DNA of 37,887 bases from a virus. This document shows, piece by piece, positions 15,680-23,315 of the stretch (positions are counted from its first letter, which is position 1; every line of letters begins with the position of its first letter). A model generated the notes under the pieces. It had not been told where the DNA came from. It searched no databases and saw only the letters and a list, made by a program, of their open reading frames with translations. The position numbers and the translations under genes were made by a program. The DNA is taken from positions 1 to 37,887 of IMG/VR virus record IMGVR_UViG_3300044960_000771; one strand, 5' to 3'.

Positions 15680-18408
15680 GCCCTTGCGTGGATGTCCATG
15701 CCTACTACCGCCAGATCACCGAGGTCGATATTGGCGGGATCGCCCGCGAGCTGCTCGGCGGCCGCATCGTCGAAGAGTCGCCGCGCACGCTGTTCTGCGA
15801 TTGCCCGAACCACAAAAGCCAGTCGCGCCGCTCGCTCCACGTCATGCTCGACAAGCAGGGCTGGTATTGCTTCGGCTGCGCGGTGGGCGGCGACGTGCTG
15901 CAACTGGTCGAGTTCGTCCGCTTCGGCCGAGTGACGCGCGGCCAGTCGGGGCAGATGCCGGAATCGCACCGCCAGGCGCGCGATTTTCTGGCCGCCCGCG
16001 CGGGCTTGCCGCCGCTGGCTCAGCTTGCCTCGAGTTCTCCAGAAGAAGCCGAGGCCGAACACCGCCTCACGCTGCGCGTACGCGAAGCGCTGACCGCGCT
16101 GGCCGAAATCTATCACCAGCGGCTCGTGAGCCATGCGGAAGTCTACTCGTGGTTCCGCGCCAAGTATGGCATCCGCGAGGAGACGATCGAGCGTTTGAAG
16201 ATCGGCTACGCCGAGGACGGCTCGCCCACTGCCGCGCGCCTGCTTATGGACGGGCCCGCCGCGTTCACGCCGCGCGAGCTGACAGCGACTTCCGCCTTCC
16301 GGCCCACGGCGCAGGATGGCATCGCGCCATTCTTCGACCGCCGCATCGTCTTTCCTTACTGGAGCCGCGGCCATGTCGTCTTCCTGATCGGCCGCCGAAC
16401 GCCGTGGACGCCCGATCAGCCTTGGGAGAAGTCGAAGTACAAGAAGCTGGCCGTCCGCAACGACCGCAACCACAGCCACGTCGCCGCCTGCATCCGCAAC
16501 GACGTGCTCTATAACGAGGATGTCTTGCTCACGGGACCCGAGCGCGTTGTCATCACCGAGGGTGTGACTGATTGCATCTCGCTCATGGAGCACGGCTTCG
16601 CGGCCGTCTCGCCCGTCACGGTCCAGATCCGCGAGGCGGATTGGGACCGGCTCGTCGCGAAACTCGCAGGCGTGAAGAGTGTCTACATCTGCCAGGACAA
16701 CGAGGTCTCCGAAGCCGGACTTCAAGGCGCAATGAAGACGGCCCGCCGGCTGGCCCGGCACGGCGTCGCCACGCGCGTGGCCGTTCTGCCGCTCGGCGAG
16801 AAACAGACGGCCGCGCGCGCCCAGCTCGCCGAGTTGCCAGAACACAGTCCGGAGGCAGACGCTCTGCGCGCCGATGCCAAGATCGACGTCAACGAGTACT
16901 TCGCCTCGGGTAAGACCGCCGCCGACTTCGAAGCGATCCTCGGAGCCGCGCAGACACCGCTCGAGATGGCGATTGGGAAGTTGCAGCCCAATGCGCAGGA
17001 CCTCGCGAAACTGCTCGACCCGATCCTGGCCGAGGTCCATCAACTGGATCCGATTGAGCAGCCGCGCTACCTGAAGCTCATTCAGGAGAAATGCGGCAAA
17101 GGCCGCCTGCCCATCTCGGCCCTGCGGCAGCAGATGAAGGTGGTGCGGATCGACGGAGCGCGTGGCGGCAAGGGCAAGCGGGCTGGCGCGCAGGCCTTGC
17201 GGGCCGTCAATGATAGTGCGGCCTCCTGGCGCAACGATCTTCTGCTGAACCTGAACGGCACGGTGAAGCCCGTGCTCGCCAACGCGATCACCGCGCTGCG
17301 CGGAGCACAGGAGTGGTCGGGTGCGCTCGCCTTCAACGAGTTCGCGAACTGCACCGTGTTGCGCAAGCCCGCGCCATGGATGAAGCCCAGTGCGGATGTC
17401 CACGAGGAATGGACCCCGAACCACGACGTGCTCGCCACCGAGTGGCTGCACCATCAGGGCATCTTCGTCTCGGTCGACGTGACCGGCCAGGCGATCGAAG
17501 CCGTCGCCCGGGAGCGCCCCTTCCACCCCGTGCGGACCTATCTCAAGGAACTCACCTGGGACGGCACGCCGCGCCTCGAAGGGTGGCTCTCGGAATATCT
17601 CGGCGTCGATCCCTCGCCTTATGCGGCAGCGGTCGGCTCTCGCTGGCTGATCTCGGCCGTGGCGCGCGTATTCGAGCCGGGCTCGAAGGCCGACTGCTGC
17701 CTGATCCTCGAAGGCGAACAGGGCATCCGCAAGTCAACCGCCCTGCGTCTTCTGGCCGAGCCTTGGTTCACGGACGAGATCGCCGACCTGGGCTCCAAGG
17801 ACGCGGCATTGCAGACCCGTGGCGTCTGGGTGATCGAGATCGCCGAACTGGATTCGATGTCGCGTTCCGAGATTGGCCGGATCAAGGCGTTCATGAGCCG
17901 CGCGGTCGACCGTTTCCGGCCGCCGTACGGCAAGCGCCTCATTACTTCTCCGCGCCAATGCGTCTTCGCCGGCAGCGTGAATCACGGGACATACCTGCGG
18001 GATGAGACGGGCGGGCGCCGCTTCTGGCCGGTCGAGTGCAAGGCCGCGGTGATCGACACGGATGGGCTGGCTATCATCCGGGATCAACTGTGGGCCGAGG
18101 CGACTTACCTTTACTTCGAAGGCAAACCGTGGTGGCTCGATTCGGTGGATCTCAACCGCGAGGCGGCCGAGGAACAGGCCGAACGCTACGAAGGCGATCC
18201 ATGGGATGAGTTGATCCTCAAGTGGGTCGAGGGGCGGGAGTCGGTGTCGATTCCGGAGATCCTCACGCAGTGCATCGAGAAGAAGACCGAGATGTGGACG
18301 CAGATGGACCGCAACCGGGTGGCGCGGTGCTTGAGAGCGCACGGGTGGAAGCAGTACAAGGCCAGAGAAGGTGAACGCCGCGAATGGCGGTACCGGCGCC
18401 TGTGCTAA
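15676..18408 (+). CDS. Primase-helicase (CHC2 + TOPRIM + VirE-type ATPase)
   Basis: A 910-residue fusion. The N-terminal zinc finger (CPNH at 43-46, then CFGC at 65-68) is the CHC2 type of DnaG-like primases. A TOPRIM-like domain follows, with VVITEGVTD (291-299) and the DNE acidic motif (341-343). The C-terminal part is a VirE (PF05272)-type ATPase: Walker A GEQGIRKST (680-688), Walker B VWVIEIAELD (717-726), then SEIGRIKAFMSRAVDRFRPPYG. The P-loop has Arg where the GKS/GKT loop usually has Gly. The protein could prime and unwind at the phage origin. The ATG at 15676 overlaps the helicase stop by 4 bases. The repeat array that starts at 18411 lies immediately after its stop, which fits an origin beside its initiator. 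Confidence 0.9.
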   Translation: MSPCVDVHAYYRQITEVDIGGIARELLGGRIVEESPRTLFCDCPNHKSQSRRSLHVMLDKQGWYCFGCAVGGDVLQLVEFVRFGRVTRGQSGQMPESHRQARDFLAARAGLPPLAQLASSSPEEAEAEHRLTLRVREALTALAEIYHQRLVSHAEVYSWFRAKYGIREETIERLKIGYAEDGSPTAARLLMDGPAAFTPRELTATSAFRPTAQDGIAPFFDRRIVFPYWSRGHVVFLIGRRTPWTPDQPWEKSKYKKLAVRNDRNHSHVAACIRNDVLYNEDVLLTGPERVVITEGVTDCISLMEHGFAAVSPVTVQIREADWDRLVAKLAGVKSVYICQDNEVSEAGLQGAMKTARRLARHGVATRVAVLPLGEKQTAARAQLAELPEHSPEADALRADAKIDVNEYFASGKTAADFEAILGAAQTPLEMAIGKLQPNAQDLAKLLDPILAEVHQLDPIEQPRYLKLIQEKCGKGRLPISALRQQMKVVRIDGARGGKGKRAGAQALRAVNDSAASWRNDLLLNLNGTVKPVLANAITALRGAQEWSGALAFNEFANCTVLRKPAPWMKPSADVHEEWTPNHDVLATEWLHHQGIFVSVDVTGQAIEAVARERPFHPVRTYLKELTWDGTPRLEGWLSEYLGVDPSPYAAAVGSRWLISAVARVFEPGSKADCCLILEGEQGIRKSTALRLLAEPWFTDEIADLGSKDAALQTRGVWVIEIAELDSMSRSEIGRIKAFMSRAVDRFRPPYGKRLITSPRQCVFAGSVNHGTYLRDETGGRRFWPVECKAAVIDTDGLAIIRDQLWAEATYLYFEGKPWWLDSVDLNREAAEEQAERYEGDPWDELILKWVEGRESVSIPEILTQCIEKKTEMWTQMDRNRVARCLRAHGWKQYKAREGERREWRYRRLC

Positions 18409-18410
18409 GT

Positions 18411-18713
18411 AGGTCCACGTCATGGCTTAGGTCCACGTGTGGTCCACGTCTAGGTCCACGCATGCAGGCGCTGGAATCGGTTGACCAGAAACGACTTAGC
18501 GCTTAGGTCCACGTGGTCCACGTCTGCTGCTGTTAATTACTTTACGAAAACACGCACACAAAGCCAGAGAAAAAAAGTGAATGCGTTTTTTTTATAGAAA
18601 GAGAGAGAACACCCATGGTCCCCATGGACCCCGTGGACCTAAATCGGTAAGCCACATTTCATCAATAACTTGCAGCGAAGCCGTCTCCAGCAGAGACGTG
18701 GACCTGGTCCACG
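18411..18713. repeat. GGTCCACG repeat array, candidate replication origin
   Basis: Nine exact copies of the 8-mer GGTCCACG or its complement CGTGGACC. Six direct copies lie at 18412, 18430, 18441, 18453, 18506 and 18515. Two inverted copies lie at 18632 and 18697, and one more direct copy at 18706. Several are followed by T or TC, extending the unit. Between the clusters is an AT-rich tract (about 18528-18600) with long A and T runs in an otherwise GC-rich element. Repeats around an AT-rich region next to a primase-helicase gene are the classic layout of an iteron origin. A dense operator cluster is the alternative. Confidence 0.75.
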
Positions 18714-18718
18714 TCTCT
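18692..18718. repeat. 27-base palindrome at the right end of the repeat array
   Basis: Two exact 13-base arms (AGAGACGTGGACC and its complement) around a single T at 18705, built from one inverted and one direct GGTCCACG unit. It is the strongest dyad in the array and could be the key binding site or a cruciform-forming element. A possible GTG start for the next gene (18698) lies inside it, so the gene may be under control of whatever binds here. Confidence 0.8.
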
Positions 18719-19417
18719 TCGTGCACCTCTCTGTTCGTCTCGACCAGCCTGGACACTTGGGCCACCGGTCAGCCGGAAATCTTCGCCCGCGACGTCCAGA
18801 TCAACGATACGGCCTACCGGCGGCTGGATCCGGAATACTACGCCTGGCTCCGCTCGCGCATGAACCTGGCCAAGCTGGCCGCCGGCGCGGGCCGGCTCAG
18901 CCAGGACGCGTTCAATGATCTGTGTGAGAAGTTCAACGCCGTGCACGAGTGGGCCGTCGCCCGCTTCGGCGAGGACTCGCTGCGTGAGGCCGTTCGCAAT
19001 CTCGATACGCGCAGCTACGCGCCGCCCGTCGCGGAACCAGACCAGCCGGTTCGTCCGGCGCGCGCCGTTGAGAACATCGCCGCGGAGGCTGTGGCCTTGG
19101 TTGATGCGATCAGGGATCAGGCGCTCGCGCTGGGCTGGACGGAACAGAGCCTTTACGGGACCGGCGGCGCCACGCGCGCGGTGTGCGCGAAAGCGTGTGG
19201 GCTCGCGAACCTGCTCAGAGCCAACGACCGCATCGGCGAGGTCACGAGTCAGTCGATTGAAATTCTCCGTGCCAGCGGCGCGCGGCAACGTTTCTATAAC
19301 CTCCTTGCTGATCAGCCCTGGATTCGAACCCTGGCGAGAAAAACATGCGGGCATGGTGGGGAAAAATCAGTGTCCCGGCCAGACACATGCGCCACCGGCG
19401 GCGAAGATAGCCCGTGA
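18698..19417 (+). CDS. Hypothetical phage protein next to the repeat array
   Basis: A helical, charged protein of about 239 residues. The convincing part starts with the DTAYRRLDPEYYAWLRSRM region. No family is recognised. The start is uncertain: an ATG at 18581 would translate through the AT-rich tract and repeats and looks non-coding there. GTG 18698 is used here, though it has no clear ribosome binding site. ATG 18860 would drop part of the convincing region. Location beside a candidate origin makes an origin-related function worth testing, but the sequence does not show one. Helices with EKFNAVHEWAVARFGEDSLREAV are followed by a Cys-containing C-terminus. Confidence 0.55.
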   Translation: MDLVHVSSCTSLFVSTSLDTWATGQPEIFARDVQINDTAYRRLDPEYYAWLRSRMNLAKLAAGAGRLSQDAFNDLCEKFNAVHEWAVARFGEDSLREAVRNLDTRSYAPPVAEPDQPVRPARAVENIAAEAVALVDAIRDQALALGWTEQSLYGTGGATRAVCAKACGLANLLRANDRIGEVTSQSIEILRASGARQRFYNLLADQPWIRTLARKTCGHGGEKSVSRPDTCATGGEDSP

Positions 19418-19675
19418 GCAGTGGACATTCATGCCGCAACGAATCCCGCGCCGGTTCGAGATGAGATCACCGCGGCGGGAAGCCGTGAGAGAAATCCTCG
19501 CCGCGCGCGGACAATTCAGACGCGGGGCGAGTATATAGTACATGGAAACTCGGCACGGCCGGCAGACCGCCAAGCGGACGTCGCGTGGGGGAATCCAGAA
19601 ATCAGTTGGAACGAGCGCCGGGACGCTCGTGAATCTCTTTCCCGCAGATTCGGTGCTCTCTGTGTGTCTTCCCTC

Positions 19676-20017
19676 ATGAATGCGACCATCCCTGTCTACC
19701 GCGCCGATGGCCGGCTTTACGATCACGTCACCGAGCGGGGCTTGGGACGGCTGGAAGCCGCCGGGCTCATCGCGCGCGTTGTGCGCCACCGCAAAGGACA
19801 CATCAACCGCGCGATCCTCGTCTCGCGCCCTGGCGAAGAGCCGCTGCGGCGCACGGCGTACCTGGGCACGCGGTACAGCTTCAAAGATCGCCTCGAGCAT
19901 GGCGTCTGTTGGGACTTGAAGCGGCTTGGCGGCGCGCGCTGGGGCACGAACTACGCGCCCGAGGAATTGCGGCCCATTTTCTTGCAGGTGGTGACCGATT
20001 GCCTGGTGCGGACCTGA
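19676..20017 (+). CDS. Hypothetical phage protein
   Basis: A 113-residue basic protein. The ATG at 19676 starts a coding-like frame; upstream codons in the same frame are unconvincing. The protein is short and contains a plausible winged or helix-turn-helix type run (DHVTERGLGRLEAAGLIARVVRHRKGHINRAILV). This could bind nucleic acid, but no family is recognised. The 258 bases before it (19418-19675) have no supported gene and hold a small hairpin (CGAGCG/CGCTCG). It ends just before the hairpin at 20020. Confidence 0.55.
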   Translation: MNATIPVYRADGRLYDHVTERGLGRLEAAGLIARVVRHRKGHINRAILVSRPGEEPLRRTAYLGTRYSFKDRLEHGVCWDLKRLGGARWGTNYAPEELRPIFLQVVTDCLVRT

Positions 20018-20019
20018 GC

Positions 20020-20042
20020 CATCTTCGGAAATTCCGAAGATG
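20020..20042 (+). terminator. Hairpin after the early region
   Basis: A perfect 9-base stem (CATCTTCGG / CCGAAGATG) with the loop AAATT begins 3 bases after the stop of the preceding gene. No T run follows, so it is not a standard intrinsic terminator and may instead be a rho-dependent end or mRNA-stabilising structure. It coincides with a 158-base gap without genes before the next gene at 20176, so it may close one transcription unit. Confidence 0.5.
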
Positions 20043-20175
20043 CGAGGCACGTCTGGGTCCTTCCTGGGGCTCGCCGGCGGCGGTGGTTGGGTGGCACAAT
20101 TTCGCTTGCGTTACGGTTCTGAAAAGGTTGTCGGTGGTCGGTTGTCACCCGGCGCTCTGAGTTCAGCACAAGACC

Positions 20176-20535
20176 ATGGCTGATTCTCCCTCCCTCCAGC
20201 CGCGATCGTTGGGCAAGATTGCGGTCCCGACGCCAGGAACGCCTGTCCGGGTGACCTCCGATGCCTCGATCCGGGCCCACCGGATCCGGTTCGCCGTCGT
20301 CATCGGCGAGACGGGACGCGTGTTCCTTGGCATGGCGGGCATGAACAAGGCCACCGGGGCGGGTGTGGTGAAGGAGTTCTGGCCCACGGGCGCGGGCGGT
20401 GGCGTGGCCGACGAGTTGGTGCTCGAATCGGCTACCGGAGAACTGCGGCCGGCGGATTACTACGTCGACGCCAACACGGCGGGCGAGGGGGTGATCGTCG
20501 CCTACTGGGTCTGGGTTCCGAGCTATGCCAGTTGA
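20176..20535 (+). CDS. Hypothetical phage protein
   Basis: A 119-residue protein with beta-rich, Gly- and Val-rich composition (VRVTSDASIRAHRIRFAVVIGETGRVFLGMAGMN). There is no Cys, signal peptide or membrane helix. Its 3' end overlaps the first methyltransferase gene by 11 bases. I do not recognise a family; the small beta-rich fold would fit a virion decoration or accessory protein, but this is speculative. It lies in the region between the candidate origin and the packaging genes. Confidence 0.6.
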   Translation: MADSPSLQPRSLGKIAVPTPGTPVRVTSDASIRAHRIRFAVVIGETGRVFLGMAGMNKATGAGVVKEFWPTGAGGGVADELVLESATGELRPADYYVDANTAGEGVIVAYWVWVPSYAS

Positions 20536-21985
20536 TCGCGTGACGCCGGCGATGGCGAGGCGGATCGAGTTGTGGCCCCTGGAACGCCTTGTGCCCTACC
20601 AGCGCAACCCGAGGACGCACTCCGAGGAGCAGGTGACGCAGATCGCGGCGTCGATCGCCGAGTTCGGCTTCTGCAATCCGATCCTTGTCGACTCGCGGGA
20701 CGGCATCATCGCCGGACACGGCCGGCTGCTGGCGGCAAAGAAACTGGGCTTCGCCGAGGTGCCGGTGATCGTGTTGGATCATCTGGACGAGACCCAGCGC
20801 CGCGCCTACTTGCTGGCCGACAACCGGCTCTCGGAACTCGCCGGGTGGGACAGCGAGATGCTGGCGCGCGAGTTGAAGGAGCTGGCTGACGCCGGATTCG
20901 ACGCGACGCTGGCCGGGTTCGACTCGAAGGAGATCGACGACTTCCTGGCGTCGCTCGAGCGCGGCGCGGAGGCTGAAGCCGAGGAAGTTGCCGATACAGT
21001 TCCAGAGCCGCCAGTCAAGGCGATCACTCACCCCGGCGACCTCTGGCTGATCGGGCCGCACCGGCTGATCTGCGGCGACTGCCGCGATCGCGGCGTGATC
21101 GCGCGGTTGTTCGATGGAGCGAAGGCGAACGTCGTCATCACGTCGCCGCCTTACGCCACGCAGCGCCAGTACGATCCATCAAGCGGCTTCGAGCCGGTGC
21201 CGCCGGAGAAGTACGTCGCCTGGTTCAAGGACGTCGCCGCGGCCATCGAATCGGTGCTGGCGTCGGACGGCTCCTACTTCCTCAACATCAAAGCCCACGC
21301 CGAGGAGGGCGAGCGCCACACCTATGTGATGGACCTCGTGCTGGCACACAGGCGGCAGTGGGGCTGGCGGTTCGTCGACGAGTTCTGCTGGCGCAAGACC
21401 GACGACGGCGTGCCGGGCGGCTGGAACAATCGCTTCAAGAACGCCTGGGAGCCGATCTATCATTTCTCGCGCGAGCGCAAGATCAAGTTCCGGCCGCGCG
21501 AGGTAGCGCACTGGTCCGACGACTGCTTCGACTACTCGCCCGGCAATCCGAAGTCGACCTCGGGTAGCGGGTTGCTCGGCACCGGGCCGCGTGGCGCGGC
21601 GGCCGACAAAGGCAAGAACCATGCGGCCTGGCAGACCACACGCCGCAACGCCAACGACCTCGAAGGGCGACACGGCGGCCTGGCGCGCCCGTCGAATGTG
21701 ATCGAAGCCAAGACCGAGTCCTCGCAGGGGAATCATTCGGCCCCGTTTCCGCGCGCGATCCCGGAGTTCTTCATCAAAGCGTTCTCGGACGCGGGCGATG
21801 TGATCTTCGATCCGTTCTCGGGCAGCGGCACGACACTGGTCGCCGCCGGGCTGCTCGACCGGGCAGGCTTCGGCGTCGAGATCAGCCCGGCCTACTGCGA
21901 CGTGATCCTGCGCCGAATGCAGGAGACCTTGAAGCTCACGCCCGTGCATGCGGTGACGGGCAAACCATTTCAATCCAACACGTGA
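20525..21985 (+). CDS. ParB-DNA methyltransferase fusion (TSPPY type)
   Basis: A 486-residue fusion. Residues about 13-140 form a ParB-like domain (LVPYQRNPRTHSEEQ, GIIAGHGRLLAAKKLG, VIVLDHLDETQRRAYLLADN). Residues about 165-470 are a permuted beta-class amino-methyltransferase: TSPPY at 206-210 is the catalytic motif IV and DPFSGSGTT at 429-437 the SAM-binding motif I. TSPPY is most often N4-cytosine, sometimes N6-adenine. The enzyme would modify phage DNA, for protection from restriction or for regulation. ATG 20525 overlaps the preceding gene; ATG 20552 is an alternative. A second fusion of the same architecture lies at 23315. Confidence 0.9.
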   Translation: MPVDRVTPAMARRIELWPLERLVPYQRNPRTHSEEQVTQIAASIAEFGFCNPILVDSRDGIIAGHGRLLAAKKLGFAEVPVIVLDHLDETQRRAYLLADNRLSELAGWDSEMLARELKELADAGFDATLAGFDSKEIDDFLASLERGAEAEAEEVADTVPEPPVKAITHPGDLWLIGPHRLICGDCRDRGVIARLFDGAKANVVITSPPYATQRQYDPSSGFEPVPPEKYVAWFKDVAAAIESVLASDGSYFLNIKAHAEEGERHTYVMDLVLAHRRQWGWRFVDEFCWRKTDDGVPGGWNNRFKNAWEPIYHFSRERKIKFRPREVAHWSDDCFDYSPGNPKSTSGSGLLGTGPRGAAADKGKNHAAWQTTRRNANDLEGRHGGLARPSNVIEAKTESSQGNHSAPFPRAIPEFFIKAFSDAGDVIFDPFSGSGTTLVAAGLLDRAGFGVEISPAYCDVILRRMQETLKLTPVHAVTGKPFQSNT

Positions 21986-21999
21986 AGGAGTGAATCACC

Positions 22000-22437
22000 A
22001 TGCCTGAAGTTGCCACGCCGAACCAGGCCGAACGCGAGTTCGAGACTGGGACGGACGAATCGTTCAAGAACACGAGCGCCACCGGCAGCGCCGCCCACAA
22101 CGAGAACCAGCGGGTGACGTTCGCAAACATCAAGCGGACCTACGACGTCTACCAGGACCTGGACATCCAGGCCGCGCGGCAGGCGCTGACGGAGCAGACG
22201 CGGCTCAACCAGATCGCCTCGCAGGCGCTCCAGAACGCGGTCGAGACGGCGAACCTGGTTTCGAAGCAGGCCGTGCGCCACGGCGACATCGCCATCGACG
22301 GCCAATGGAATCCCATCCAGGCCGGCGCCGGTGACTCACTGACCGCCCGCGCGGTCTCGATTGATGACGCATCGCTCAAGGCCATCGGGGCGGTAGTCGC
22401 CGCCGCGGTGGCCGACGCGCTGGCCAATCGCAAGTAG
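22000..22437 (+). CDS. Hypothetical phage protein
   Basis: A 145-residue protein with a polar, probably disordered N-terminus (residues 1-45) and a long helical middle (TYDVYQDLDIQAARQALTEQTRLNQIASQALQNAVETANLVSKQAV). A strong GAAGGAG (21984-21990) precedes the ATG. It ends with a small Ala-rich segment (IGAVVAAAVADALANRK). The long amphipathic helix suggests a structural role such as scaffolding or internal virion protein. No family is recognised. It is followed by a strong intrinsic terminator. Confidence 0.65.
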   Translation: MPEVATPNQAEREFETGTDESFKNTSATGSAAHNENQRVTFANIKRTYDVYQDLDIQAARQALTEQTRLNQIASQALQNAVETANLVSKQAVRHGDIAIDGQWNPIQAGAGDSLTARAVSIDDASLKAIGAVVAAAVADALANRK

Positions 22438-22458
22438 TCTTTCTCCTCCAGGGCGCAA

Positions 22459-22503
22459 GGAAGGGGCGGCTGGGCATCCCCGTGCCGGGCCGCCCTTCTT
22501 TTT
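22459..22503 (+). terminator. Rho-independent terminator
   Basis: A GC-rich stem (GAAGGGGCGGC pairing with GCCGCCCTTC, one bulged G) with a loop of about 14 bases is followed by CTTCTTTTT. It directly follows the stop at 22437, so it ends the transcription unit of the methyltransferase and the hypothetical gene. This is the clearest intrinsic terminator in the window. Confidence 0.85.
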
Positions 22504-22512
22504 GAGCAGGCG

Positions 22513-22782
22513 ATGATTCGCCAACTGCGGCTGTGGTGGCGGCTGCGGCCGCTCGTCAGTCGATTCCAGGAGCTCACGAAAATGAAGTTTTCTGTGAACG
22601 TCGCCATTCAAATGCTGGCGCTCGTGGCGCAGGGCTTGAACGCCTCGATCGACCTGCTGCCCGGGCGCGGAAAGTTCTGGGCCATGGTCGGGCTGTCGGC
22701 GGTGCAGGGTCTCACGGCCGTGCTCGCCCACTTCGCCAATCCGGACGGCACTCCGGCGCAGGCCCCCTACATCAAGAAGTGA
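22513..22782 (+). CDS. Small hydrophobic phage protein
   Basis: An 89-residue protein with two moderately hydrophobic stretches (about 28-45, SVNVAIQMLALVAQGLNA, and about 56-74, WAMVGLSAVQGLTAVLAHF). A weak AGCAGG precedes ATG 22513; an internal ATG at 22582 (MKFSVN...) could be the true start. Holin-like or other membrane-active roles are possible, but no lysis enzyme lies nearby, so this is not called. Its stop overlaps the GTG start of the HNH gene (GTGA). Confidence 0.6.
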   Translation: MIRQLRLWWRLRPLVSRFQELTKMKFSVNVAIQMLALVAQGLNASIDLLPGRGKFWAMVGLSAVQGLTAVLAHFANPDGTPAQAPYIKK

Positions 22783-23315
22783 AGCCTGCGGCCCCACACG
22801 GCCCGCTAGAATGGCGCCCAATTCCAGGATTCCCCTCCTACGAGGCGTCTGAGCGCGGCGACATCCGAAGCGCGGTTGCGTTCCGCCATTACCCAGCCGG
22901 AATGGTCCTACGGCAACGAAGGAATCGCTTCGGCTATCTGACCGTCAGGCTTTCGGAACGCGGCATCGCTCGTGATGTCTTCGTCCATCGACTGGTCGCG
23001 CTTGCTTTCACCGGCCCTCAACCGGCTCCGCAGCATGAAGTGGCCCACCGCGACGGCGACAAGGCGAACAATCATTGGCGCAATCCGCGGTGGGCGACGA
23101 AGTCCGAGAACTGCAAGGAGAAGCGCATTCTTGGAGAGCTACCGGATATTCGCGGTGAGAAGCATCCCCAGGCACGACTTACTGAGGCGCTGGTGCTCGC
23201 CATGCGTGAGCGGAGACGACAAGGGGCATTCTTTAGGGTGATCGCGGCGGAGTTCGGCGTCCCGAAACTCACGGCCTACGATGCCATCAAGGGGATCACT
23301 TGGAGCCACATATAA
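22779..23315 (+). CDS. NUMOD4-HNH homing-type endonuclease
   Basis: A 178-residue endonuclease. It opens with a NUMOD4 motif (EWRPIPGFPSYEASERGDIRS, 11-31), and the HNH core follows, with VHRLVALAF at 69-77, VAHRDGDKANN at 88-98 and NPRWAT at 102-107. A C-terminal helix-turn-helix-like end (FRVIAAEFGVPKLTAYDAIKG) could read the target. Such genes are free-standing homing endonucleases that insert into phage genomes. The GTG start overlaps the upstream stop (GTGA), and its stop overlaps the second methyltransferase start (TAATG), so it is tightly set into the operon. Confidence 0.85.
   Translation: MKPAAPHGPLEWRPIPGFPSYEASERGDIRSAVAFRHYPAGMVLRQRRNRFGYLTVRLSERGIARDVFVHRLVALAFTGPQPAPQHEVAHRDGDKANNHWRNPRWATKSENCKEKRILGELPDIRGEKHPQARLTEALVLAMRERRRQGAFFRVIAAEFGVPKLTAYDAIKGITWSHI

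Noticed and set aside
15538-17526. Long minus-strand open frame opposite the primase-helicase
   Set aside because: The plus strand gives a complete CHC2-TOPRIM-VirE protein; the reverse frame is low-complexity and has no motif.
18581-18697. Translation start at ATG 18581 for the gene after the repeats
   Set aside because: It would translate the AT-rich tract and repeats into an unlikely sequence and has no clear ribosome binding site; not excluded, but GTG 18698 was preferred.
19319-19335. A GGATTCGAACC-like stretch resembling a tRNA T-arm on the minus strand
   Set aside because: The T-stem does not pair fully (G-A mismatch), and no acceptor or anticodon arm fits; it lies within the coding frame 18698-19417.
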